The position numbers and the translations under genes are program-made. Of a stretch of DNA of 64,000 nt, positions 56,948-64,000 are shown piece by piece (position 1 is the first letter of the stretch; each line of letters opens with the position of its first letter). The stretch covers positions 5,216,049 through 5,280,048 of the forward strand of contig OY282352.1 of assembly GCA_958295495.1 (NCBI GenBank), written 5' to 3'. This DNA comes from an uncultured Latescibacterota bacterium. GTDB lineage: Bacteria > Latescibacterota > UBA2968 > UBA8231. Under the pieces are notes generated by a model that searched no databases, had not been told where the DNA came from, and saw only the letters and a list, made by a program, of their open reading frames with translations.

Positions 56948-59113
56948 TTACGGCAGCTTGGTCGTCTTTTTCGCTTCTATCTGTCCATCCACTTCGACCT
57001 GATAGATATACACCCCAGCGGCCACCGCCTTGCCCGCCGCGTCGCGGCCATCCCACACAAACCGATGGCTGCCCGCCTCCAGCGACCCGTCCCACACCTG
57101 CCGCACCCGACGACCCAACACGTCGTACACCGTCAGCGACACCCCCGCCGCGTCCGTCGCCAAATCGAGGGGCAGCACCACCGCCGGATTGAACGGATTG
57201 GGATAGCTGTCGCCGAGCCGATGTTGCACCGGCCGCGCTATCGCCGGCGTCTGCACGGCCGTCCTCTGCTCGCCCAGCGAACTTTTGAGCAGATGCACCC
57301 CACCCGACATCGGATCTAACACCACCAAATCGAGGTCGCCATCGCCATCCATATCCCCGGACAGCACGGACCGCCCATTGCCCGCCAGCCGATGCCGCTC
57401 TCCGTCTTGGGTCGGCTTGACACTCCCACCCCATTCGATAAACACCCCAAACCCCGAGACGCGGTCTCCGCCGACAAACACCCAGTCGTCAATCCCATCG
57501 GCGTTGAGGTCGCCCACCACCACCGGCGAGCGACGCAACAGCCGATCATCATACAGCACCTCGGTTTCTACGCGGTCTCCAGCCCCCTTGCGCTGCAAGA
57601 CGAGCCCCTTGCTCCCTTCAATTAGATCGGAGGTGAACTCGGTGAGGAAATCCACCTGCCCGTCGCCATCAAAATCGCCCACCCCTAACGGCTTCAACGC
57701 TTCATCGACTTCAAAGATCTCACCTCGCTGAAACGCTTCGGGCTGGCGGCTCTGCAACGCCTTGCCCAAAGGAGCCACAATCCACCCGCGTGCCAGACTG
57801 CGGATCGGCGACCAGAACACGTTTAGGATCCCATCGCCGGTAAAGTCGCCAATGTGAATGGGCGCATATTTTTCGGAATACGCCACCTCAGCGGACGTCC
57901 ACCCCCCCTGTGCGACCTCCCAGACGGCTAACGTGCTAAAAAACTTCGCCGTACCCGCACGCGCCCCGTCTTCAGTGCCTTCAAACGTAGCCCCCCCGAC
58001 CAACAACTCGACCCGGCCGTCGCCATCCCAGTCGGCCACACTATGGATCGATCGGTCAATCTGCACGAGCACCTCGACTTGGAGATCCGGCTTGATAGAC
58101 CACACTTCGGTTGAGGGCTCCCGGTTGCTTCTCGATAGGGCGATTTCGTCTTGACCATCGCCGGTCAAGTCGGCACCAAGCACATCTAAGACCACCACCT
58201 CTGTGGCGGCTACTTCCTCTATAACAGGCCCGCGCTCCAAGGCCCCGCGCCCATCATTGACGGCCATCAGCCAGCCCGCTTTCTTCTTAGGAGGCCCCTC
58301 CGTATTAAGAATTTTCATTTCCCAGAGGGCGAACAGGTCTAAGTCGCCATCGCCATCCAAGTCCGTCAAGACATTGCCCCCTGCCTCCCCTAGATACCCT
58401 CCTCCATCTCCTGCATGAGCTGCTTCCCCTATACCCGGGGCAATCGGATAGAACACCGGCGGCGCAAAAAGGCCAGCCCCCGCAAGGCCAAAGTAGTACT
58501 CTACGGCTGGCGGCGGCCGTTCCCCCTGTAGCAGCTCTTCCACGCCGGTCAACTCGATCCAGTCGATCTCAAACGCCTCCACCACCTCGGTATCCGAATC
58601 AAAATCCAGCATAAAACTGAGCCGAATGTTTTTTAACAGGCCCTCCCATCCATATTGACCATCCAACGAGACCTCCACTTCCTGCCACTCGGTGGTATAG
58701 ACTATTCGTTGGCGGGGGACTTCTACGCCAAGACTAAAATAATCATGACCTGAAGCGCTGTCCCATTCCATCGAAAAGCTACCCTCGGTAGGGCGGTCAT
58801 GGACGGTGCGGCAGCGGATGCGAACCCGGTCGAACAGACCCGAATCGTACCCGATGGGTGAAGAAACCACTTCGACACTCGGCTCGGAGGGGATGAAACT
58901 CTTGGTGACGGCGGGATCAACCCGGATCCGCCACACGCCATCGTCGATCGTCCCCGGAAACTGGTGAAATTCACGCGTACCCCCCCTACCACTCGATAGA
59001 TGAGCTTCTTTGGCGGTCCACCCTTGGGTCGTCCCGTCGTCGAACTCCCACCGAATCGCCTCGGCGAGGCTACTCCACAGCACAAGCCCTACAACAGCGG
59101 CGAACTTCAGCAT
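56948..59113 (-). CDS. Secreted FG-GAP/VCBS propeller protein with FlgD-like sorting domain, copy 1 (721 aa)
   Basis: Signal peptide MLKFAAVVGLVLWSSLAEA; the longer frame from 59200 lacks a ribosome site. Residues about 20-200 form a jelly-roll-like beta domain (IRWEFDDGTTQGWTAKEAH). Seven D-x-D-x-D-G calcium blades follow: DLDGDGDLDLF, DLTGDGQDEIA, DWDGDGRVELL, DFTGDGILNVF, DFDGDGQVDFL, DLNADGIDDWV, DMDGDGDLDLV, a full beta-propeller. The last ~85 residues (YPNPFNPAVVLPLDLATD...YDVLGRRVRQVWDG...VYIYQVEVDGQ) are the sorting-like module. About 93% identical to the protein at 61511. Confidence 0.85.
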   Translation of the reverse strand: MLKFAAVVGLVLWSSLAEAIRWEFDDGTTQGWTAKEAHLSSGRGGTREFHQFPGTIDDGVWRIRVDPAVTKSFIPSEPSVEVVSSPIGYDSGLFDRVRIRCRTVHDRPTEGSFSMEWDSASGHDYFSLGVEVPRQRIVYTTEWQEVEVSLDGQYGWEGLLKNIRLSFMLDFDSDTEVVEAFEIDWIELTGVEELLQGERPPPAVEYYFGLAGAGLFAPPVFYPIAPGIGEAAHAGDGGGYLGEAGGNVLTDLDGDGDLDLFALWEMKILNTEGPPKKKAGWLMAVNDGRGALERGPVIEEVAATEVVVLDVLGADLTGDGQDEIALSRSNREPSTEVWSIKPDLQVEVLVQIDRSIHSVADWDGDGRVELLVGGATFEGTEDGARAGTAKFFSTLAVWEVAQGGWTSAEVAYSEKYAPIHIGDFTGDGILNVFWSPIRSLARGWIVAPLGKALQSRQPEAFQRGEIFEVDEALKPLGVGDFDGDGQVDFLTEFTSDLIEGSKGLVLQRKGAGDRVETEVLYDDRLLRRSPVVVGDLNADGIDDWVFVGGDRVSGFGVFIEWGGSVKPTQDGERHRLAGNGRSVLSGDMDGDGDLDLVVLDPMSGGVHLLKSSLGEQRTAVQTPAIARPVQHRLGDSYPNPFNPAVVLPLDLATDAAGVSLTVYDVLGRRVRQVWDGSLEAGSHRFVWDGRDAAGKAVAAGVYIYQVEVDGQIEAKKTTKLP

Positions 59114-59241
59114 GATAACACCGATCCTTTCCAACAGGTAACATTCCGACAGGCTGCGCCCTATCCGTGAAATACGAAGGGGAAAGGGGGGCCGGCTCAA
59201 CGGCTACGATTAAACCGGTCCCTTACCCCTTAGCAGGAGAA

Positions 59242-59266
59242 ACGGCCCTACAGCAGCTAAGGCCAT
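59242..59266 (-). terminator. Hairpin between Cys-rich peptide and FG-GAP genes, copy 1
   Basis: On the minus strand ATGGCCTTA and TAGGGCCGT pair through nine positions, two of them G-U, and are followed by TTTCTCC. The copy at 63794 has compensating changes. It may be a partial terminator, making the small upstream peptide more abundant than the large downstream protein. Confidence 0.5.
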
Positions 59267-59278
59267 CTCAGATATGCT

Positions 59279-59563
59279 TCAAGCGAAGCAGCAGTATTTC
59301 CCCCCGCATCTTGTATTGCAGTCCACGTCCTGCCAACAGGTCTGACACATATTCTCCGTTTTCCCGTTCGTCCTCCGGTCGCAACCTGCGCTGTACCCGA
59401 GATTCCTTTCCCAACTTCTTCCGTTGCACTCGGCTTCGACTTCCTTGGCCCCGAGCAGGATGGCGATCCCCGTGAGGGCGCTGATGACCCACCCCAAACC
59501 CAACCCCTGACGAGCCGGCACCAACCCGCTCGACGACGTGAAGAATTCCCGCAAGCTCTGCAT
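59279..59563 (-). CDS. Cys-rich secreted peptide, leader family (94 aa)
   Basis: Leader MQSLREFFTSSSGLVPARQG followed by LGLGWVISALTGIAILLGAKEVEA. The core (ECNGRSWERNLGYSAGC...MCQTCWQDVDCNTRCGGKYCCFA) has eight Cys. The first 45 residues share SSSGL.P.RQGLG.G and a hydrophobic LLG segment with the protein at 60409, while the cores are unrelated, so leader and core evolve separately. ATG chosen over the upstream TTG in the same frame. A close relative is cut by the window end (63829). Secreted disulfide-rich peptide or modified-peptide precursor. Confidence 0.65.
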   Translation of the reverse strand: MQSLREFFTSSSGLVPARQGLGLGWVISALTGIAILLGAKEVEAECNGRSWERNLGYSAGCDRRTNGKTENMCQTCWQDVDCNTRCGGKYCCFA

Positions 59564-59596
59564 GATTCGAGTCAAATAGCTCAAAAGAAGGGCCGC

Positions 59597-60409
59597 TTAC
59601 GGCAGCTTGGTCGTCTTTTTGGCTTCCACCCGCCCATCTACTTCGACCTTGTAGATATACACCCCAGCGGCCACTGCCTTGCCCGCCGCGTCGCGGCCAT
59701 CCCACACAAACCGATGCCGACCCGCCCGCAGCGACCCGTCCCACAACTGCCGCACCCGACGACCCAACACGTCGTAGAGGGCCAAGTGGACCTGCTTTTG
59801 GTCCGTCGCCAAATCAAGGGGAATCACCATCGCGGGATTAAACGGATTGGGATAGGCATCGCCCAGCCGATGCTGCGCCGGCTGGCCGGCTGCCAGCGTC
59901 AACACGGCGGTCGGCGTCAGCACGGGGGTCGAACAGGGCGTGGACGAGCAGAGGCAACTTTCCCAAGTGTCGTTGTTGAAATGGTACGTGGTGCAATGCT
60001 GGTACGGCTCGGTCGAGTTAAACTCCGCGCACTCGTCGTAGTACCAGCAATCAGTCGTTTGGTCGGTTGCAGTCGGCGGCACGGCCTCCGAACAGGGGGT
60101 GGACGCGTACCAGCAATCTCCTATATAGAAGTTGCAGTACGCGTCCAAGGCATAGGGGCAGTAGAGGTATTTCGCCTCCGGCTCCGCTGGATCCGCATCC
60201 GCCCGCGCGCAAATTGGATGCTCGGAGTTGGAGCTACAGTCGAAACATTGGATCCAGCTAACATCGCCACAGTAGATCCGGTCGGCGTCGGCGTTGTTGA
60301 TCCCAAGCAGCATCACAAGCCCCGCGAGGAGACTTACGCCCCACCCCAGCCCCTGCCGCATCGGCGCCAAGCCGCTGGACGAGCCGATACATTCACGCAC
60401 CCTGTTCAT
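59597..60409 (-). CDS. Cys-rich secreted protein with FlgD-like sorting domain (270 aa)
   Basis: Leader MNRVRECIGSSSGLAPMRQG followed by LGWGVSLLAGLVMLLGINNADA, then a core of about 120 residues with some 18 Cys (YCGDVSWIQCFDCSSNSEHPIC, DAYCNFYIGDCWYASTPC, TDCWYYDECAEFN) containing repeats (CWY, STPCS), and a C-terminal sorting-like module (YPNPFNPAMVIPLDLATD...YDVLGRRVRQLWDG). It shares the leader with the 94-aa peptide next door and the module with the FG-GAP proteins. It overlaps the WD40 gene by ATGA, so the two are coupled. Confidence 0.72.
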   Translation of the reverse strand: MNRVRECIGSSSGLAPMRQGLGWGVSLLAGLVMLLGINNADADRIYCGDVSWIQCFDCSSNSEHPICARADADPAEPEAKYLYCPYALDAYCNFYIGDCWYASTPCSEAVPPTATDQTTDCWYYDECAEFNSTEPYQHCTTYHFNNDTWESCLCSSTPCSTPVLTPTAVLTLAAGQPAQHRLGDAYPNPFNPAMVIPLDLATDQKQVHLALYDVLGRRVRQLWDGSLRAGRHRFVWDGRDAAGKAVAAGVYIYKVEVDGRVEAKKTTKLP

Positions 60410-61452
60410 CGCTTGGTCCCCTTAGTTGCCAGTACGCCCGCAGCCCGGCCTTGCAAATGGCTCTTGAGCCGCCCCCACGAGGTCTCAGCCGCGGCGGTCG
60501 GCTCCCCGCCGATATAAGACGCGAGGTCCCAGAAACGCACCCAATAGCCTCGACTCGCGATACTGGCCAACGTGCGCCCATCCGGTGAATACGCCACAAA
60601 GTCCGCATACCCTTCGAGCGTGGTGAGCAGTTCACCCGTCGCCGCATCCCAAAGATGTATCGTGGTGCCATTCGCACTGGCCAGCGTACCTCCATCCGGT
60701 GAATAGGCCACACTACAGATATTACCTAACCCTTCGAGCGTGGTGAGCAGTTCACCCGTCGCCACCTCCCAAAGACGGATCGTTTGATCCCGACTCCCAC
60801 TGACCAGAGTGCGCCCATCCGGCGAATACGCCACACTCCAGACAACATCCGTGTGCCCTTTGAGCGTGTTAAGGAGCGTACCCGCCGCCATATCCCAAAG
60901 ACGGATCGTGCGGTCGAAACTCCCGCTGGCCAGCCTGCCCCCATCCGGTGAATACGATACAACAGTGACCCCCGCCGTATGCCCTTCGAGCGTGGTGAGG
61001 CGTGTACCGGTCGCCACCTCCCAAAGACGAACCGTTTGATCCCGACTCCCACTGGCCACGGCGTCCCCACCCGGTGAATACGATACGCTAAAGACATCTC
61101 CCCTATGCCCTCTAAGCGTGGTGAGGAGTTCACCGGTCATCGCGTCCCAAAGACGAACCGTGCGGTCGAAACTCCCACTGACCAGCGTGCTTCCATCCGG
61201 TGAATACGCCACATCCCAGACCGAATCCGTATGCCCTTCGAGCGTGGTGAGGCGTGTACCGGTCGCCACATCCCAAAGACGAACCGTTTGGTTAAAACTC
61301 CCACTAGCCACGGCGTCCCCATCCGGCGAATACGCCACACTAGTAGCCCAATCCGGCCCGCTCCTTTGGGCATAGCTAATACCCGGCAGGCCAAAGACTA
61401 TCAAGCAGGCGATTAACGCGAAACGGACTTGATGCACAACTTGCGTTTTCAT
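60406..61452 (-). CDS. Secreted WD40-repeat propeller protein (348 aa)
   Basis: Signal peptide MKTQVVHQVRFALIACLIVF (to about residue 29, GISYA). Seven WD40 repeats of about 42 residues follow, each of the form S.AYSPDG..LASGS.D.T.RLWD.ATG.LLTTLEGH, giving one complete propeller. The repeats are strikingly alike, suggesting recent internal expansion. AAAGGAGTTTCTT precedes the chosen ATG, and the longer frame from 61503 has no signal peptide. WD40 proteins in the periplasm or on the surface usually bind other proteins; target unknown. Confidence 0.85.
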   Translation of the reverse strand: MKTQVVHQVRFALIACLIVFGLPGISYAQRSGPDWATSVAYSPDGDAVASGSFNQTVRLWDVATGTRLTTLEGHTDSVWDVAYSPDGSTLVSGSFDRTVRLWDAMTGELLTTLRGHRGDVFSVSYSPGGDAVASGSRDQTVRLWEVATGTRLTTLEGHTAGVTVVSYSPDGGRLASGSFDRTIRLWDMAAGTLLNTLKGHTDVVWSVAYSPDGRTLVSGSRDQTIRLWEVATGELLTTLEGLGNICSVAYSPDGGTLASANGTTIHLWDAATGELLTTLEGYADFVAYSPDGRTLASIASRGYWVRFWDLASYIGGEPTAAAETSWGRLKSHLQGRAAGVLATKGTKR

Positions 61453-61510
61453 AAGAAACTCCTTTTGGTGAATTTTGAGGCCTCTTCCACACTCTACCTT
61501 CAACTACTCC

Positions 61511-63664
61511 TCAAGGCAGCTTGGTCGTCTTTTTCGCTTCTATCTGTCCATCCACTTCGACCTGATAGATATACACCCCAGCGGCCACCGCCTTGCCCGC
61601 CGCGTCGCGGCCATCCCACACAAACCGATGCGGCCCCGCCTCCAGCGACCCGTCCCACACCTGCCGCACCCGACGACCCAATACATCATACACGGTCAGC
61701 GACACCCCCGCCGCGTCCGTCGCCAAATCGAGGGGCAGCACCACCGCCGGATTGAACGGATTGGGATAGCTGTCGCCGAGCCGATACTGCGCTGGCTGCG
61801 CTATCGCCGGCGTCTGCACCGCGGTCATCTGCTCGCCCAGCGAACTTTTGAGCAGATGCACCCCACCCGACATCGGATCTAACACCACCAAATCGAGGTC
61901 GCCATCGCCATCCATATCCCCGGACAGCACGGACCGCCCATTGCCCACCAGCCGATGCCGCTCCCCATCTTGGGTCGGCTTGACACTCCCACCCCATTCG
62001 ATAAACACTCCAAACCCCGAGACGCGGTCCCCGCCGACAAACACCCAGTCGTCGATCCCATCGGCGTTGAGATCGCCCACCACCACCGGCGAGCGACGCA
62101 ACAGCCGATCATCATACAGCACCTCGGTTTCTACGCGGTCTCCAGCCCCCTTGCGCTGCAAGACGAGCCCCTTGCTCCCTTCGAGTATATCGCGTGTGAA
62201 CTCGGTGAGGAAATCCACCTGCCCATCGCCATCAAAATCGCCCACCCCTAACGGCTCCAACTCTTCATCGACTTCAAAGATCTCACCTCGCTGAAACGCT
62301 TCGGGCTGGCGGCTCTGCAACGCCTTGCCCAAAGGAGCCACAATCCACCCGCGCGCCAGACCGGGGAACGGCTTCCAGAACACGGCTACGGTCCCATCGC
62401 CAGTAAAGTCGCCAATGTGCCTGGGCACATAGTGTTCGGAATACGCCACCTCAGCGGACGTCCACCCCCCCTGTGCGACCTCCCAGACGGCTAACGTGCT
62501 AAAAAACTTCGCCCTACCCTCAATTGCTTCCTCTAAAGTGCCTTCAAACGTAGCCCCCCCGACCAACAACTCGACCCGGCCGTCGCCATCCCAATCGGCC
62601 ACACCACGGATCGATCGGTCGATCTGCACGAGCACCTCCACTTGGAGGTCCGGGCCGATAGACCACACTTCGGTTGAGGGCTCCCGGTTGCCTCTCGATA
62701 GGGCGATTTCGTCTTGACCATCGCCGGTCAAATCGGCACCAAGCACCTTTAAGACCCCCCCCCCTGTGGCGGCTACAGGCCCGCGCTCCAAGGCCCCGTG
62801 CCCGTCATTGACGGCCATCAGCCAGCCCGTTTTAGTCTTAGGAGGCCCATGCTTATTAACTACTTTCGTTCCCCAGAGGCCGAACAGGTCTAAGTCGCCA
62901 TCGCCATCCAAGTCCGTCAACACGTTGCCCCCTGCCTCCCCTAGATACCCTCCTCCATCTCCTGCATGAACTGCTTCCCCTATACCCGGGGCAATCGGAT
63001 AGAACACCGGCGGCGCAAAAAGGCCAGCCCCCGCAAGGCCAAAGTAGTACTCTACGGCTGGCGGCGGCTGTTCCCCCTGTAGCAGCTCTTCCACGCCGGT
63101 CAACTCGATCCAGTCGATCTCAAACGCCTCCACCACCTCGGTATCCAAATCAAAGCCCAGCATAAAACTGAGCCGAATGTTTTTTAACAGGCCCTCCCAT
63201 CCATATTGACCATCCAACGAGACCTCCACTTCCTGCCACTCGGTGGTATAGACTATTCGTTGGCGGGGGACTTCTACGCCAAGACTAAAAAAATCATGAC
63301 CTGAAGCGCTGTCCCATTCCATCGCAAAAGTACCCTCGGTAGGGCGGTCATGGACGGTGCGGCAGCGGATGCGAACCCGGTCGAACAGACCCGAATCGTA
63401 CCCGATGGGTGAAGAAACCACTTCGACACTCGGCTGGGAGGGGCGGAAACTCTTGGTGGCCGCGGGATCGACCCGGATCCGCCACACCCCATCGTCGATC
63501 GTCCCCGGAAACTGGTGAAATTCACGCGTACCCCCCCTACCGCTCCATACATGAGCTTCTTTGGCGGTCCACCCTTGGGTCGTCCCGTCGTCGAACTCCC
63601 ACCGAATCGCCTCGGCGAGGCTACTCCACAGCACAAGCCCTACAACAGCGGCGAACTTCAGCAT
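61511..63664 (-). CDS. Secreted FG-GAP/VCBS propeller protein with FlgD-like sorting domain, copy 2 (717 aa)
   Basis: Near-duplicate of the protein at 56948: same signal peptide, same jelly-roll-like domain, same seven D-G-D blades and same sorting module. Differences concentrate around residues 265-345 (GLWGTKVVNKHGPPKTKTG, GPVAATGGGVLKVLG) and 380-420 (LEEAIEGRAKFF). The duplicated stretch includes the upstream ~160 bp with the hairpin and part of the Cys-rich peptide gene, so the unit is peptide plus propeller. Confidence 0.85.
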   Translation of the reverse strand: MLKFAAVVGLVLWSSLAEAIRWEFDDGTTQGWTAKEAHVWSGRGGTREFHQFPGTIDDGVWRIRVDPAATKSFRPSQPSVEVVSSPIGYDSGLFDRVRIRCRTVHDRPTEGTFAMEWDSASGHDFFSLGVEVPRQRIVYTTEWQEVEVSLDGQYGWEGLLKNIRLSFMLGFDLDTEVVEAFEIDWIELTGVEELLQGEQPPPAVEYYFGLAGAGLFAPPVFYPIAPGIGEAVHAGDGGGYLGEAGGNVLTDLDGDGDLDLFGLWGTKVVNKHGPPKTKTGWLMAVNDGHGALERGPVAATGGGVLKVLGADLTGDGQDEIALSRGNREPSTEVWSIGPDLQVEVLVQIDRSIRGVADWDGDGRVELLVGGATFEGTLEEAIEGRAKFFSTLAVWEVAQGGWTSAEVAYSEHYVPRHIGDFTGDGTVAVFWKPFPGLARGWIVAPLGKALQSRQPEAFQRGEIFEVDEELEPLGVGDFDGDGQVDFLTEFTRDILEGSKGLVLQRKGAGDRVETEVLYDDRLLRRSPVVVGDLNADGIDDWVFVGGDRVSGFGVFIEWGGSVKPTQDGERHRLVGNGRSVLSGDMDGDGDLDLVVLDPMSGGVHLLKSSLGEQMTAVQTPAIAQPAQYRLGDSYPNPFNPAVVLPLDLATDAAGVSLTVYDVLGRRVRQVWDGSLEAGPHRFVWDGRDAAGKAVAAGVYIYQVEVDGQIEAKKTTKLP

Positions 63665-63793
63665 CATAGCACCGATCCTTTCTAACAGGTAACATTCCGA
63701 CAGGCTGCGCCCTATCCGTGAAATACGAAGGGGAAAGGGGGGCCGGCTCAACGGCTACGATTAAACCGGCCCTTTACCCCATGAGCAGGAGAA

Positions 63794-63818
63794 ACGACCT
63801 TACAGCCGCTAAGGTCGT
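63794..63818 (-). terminator. Hairpin between Cys-rich peptide and FG-GAP genes, copy 2
   Basis: ACGACCTTA and TAAGGTCGT form a perfect 9-bp stem followed by TTTC on the minus strand. Four stem positions differ from the copy at 59242 yet pairing is kept. Confidence 0.55.
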
Positions 63819-63828
63819 CTCAGATATT

Positions 63829-64000
63829 TCAAGCGCAGCAGTAGTTCCCCCCGCACCTTGTCACGCAGTTCGAGTCCATCCAACAGTCCTGACATATCCT
63901 CGACTCTGCCCCGTTCGTGTCCTCGTCGCAACCTGCGCTGTACCCCTTGTCTCTTATCCAACTTCTTTCGTCGCACTCGGCTTCGACTTCCTTGGCCCCG
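63829..64000 (-). CDS. Cys-rich secreted peptide, leader family (5' end outside window)
   Basis: The visible part reads GAKEVEAECDERSW..., then GYSAGCDEDTNG, ICQDCWMDSNCVTRCGGNYC and CA-stop. It is the same spacing of eight Cys as the peptide at 59279, with many changes between the Cys residues, a pattern expected for a diversifying secreted peptide. The leader lies beyond base 64000. It precedes FG-GAP copy 2 exactly as the 94-aa peptide precedes copy 1. Confidence 0.65.
   Translation of the reverse strand, partial: GAKEVEAECDERSWIRDKGYSAGCDEDTNGAESRICQDCWMDSNCVTRCGGNYCCA

Overview
This looks like the chromosome of a GC-rich Gram-negative bacterium of the FCB (Fibrobacteres-Chlorobi-Bacteroidetes) superphylum or a Latescibacterota-like relative. 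The pointers are several secreted proteins ending in a FlgD-type/T9SS-like sorting module (YPNPFNP...YDVLGRRVRQ...WDGRD.AGK...G.Y.Y), outer-membrane genes and TolC-like genes, abundant sigma54 promoters and high GC. The phylum is an inference. I saw no rRNA, tRNA, CRISPR array or complete transposase.

Region 1 (1-33476, plus strand) is a multi-operon array built from repeated parts. It holds seven-transmembrane-type ABC-2 permeases of two paralogous families (here PermA, about 520 aa, and PermB, about 485 aa), secreted proteins whose mature part starts near Y-G-G-F/Y (here YGG proteins), short signal-peptide-bearing peptides (two of the three Cys-rich), a TPR protein, a glycosyltransferase fused to a transglutaminase-like domain, a family-2 glycosyltransferase, and one efflux core (coiled-coil/NEW3 adaptor-like protein, TolC-like channel, ABC ATPase). 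Five operon heads carry the same regulatory block: a CGCAC-TT-GTGCG operator, an AT-rich box, and about 150-173 bp downstream a near-consensus sigma54 promoter. The array therefore looks like one co-regulated regulon in which many permeases share one ATPase. Recombination debris is everywhere: truncated permease, peptide, glycosyltransferase and YGG copies, four REP-like GC palindromes and a 91-bp miniature inverted-repeat element with a preserved empty site.

Region 2 (33444-42713, minus strand) is a compact island: a type II restriction endonuclease-like protein and its DNA methyltransferase, HerA ATPase, a HAS-barrel-like partner and NurA nuclease, an SH3-like protein, a STAS/winged-helix protein, a small membrane protein, a STAS-plus-histidine-kinase-type ATPase protein, a lipoprotein, HicB and a broken HicA.

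Region 3 (42737-47687, minus strand) is a diverged inverted copy of the end of region 1 (PermB, PermA, truncated YGG, ATPase and a TolC tail) with an intact ECF sigma factor that survives only as a scrap in the first copy. Its two ends truncate hicA and the last gene of the next operon, so it is an insertion.

Region 4 (47687-64000, minus strand) encodes envelope and secreted proteins: a 1038-aa TPR protein, a large outer-membrane-like protein, a discoidin/FlgD protein, a STAS-like protein, a DUF4159 protein, two nearly identical FG-GAP propeller proteins, a WD40 propeller, and a family of Cys-rich secreted peptides that share a conserved N-terminal leader. The Cys-rich peptide and FG-GAP gene form a unit duplicated in tandem.
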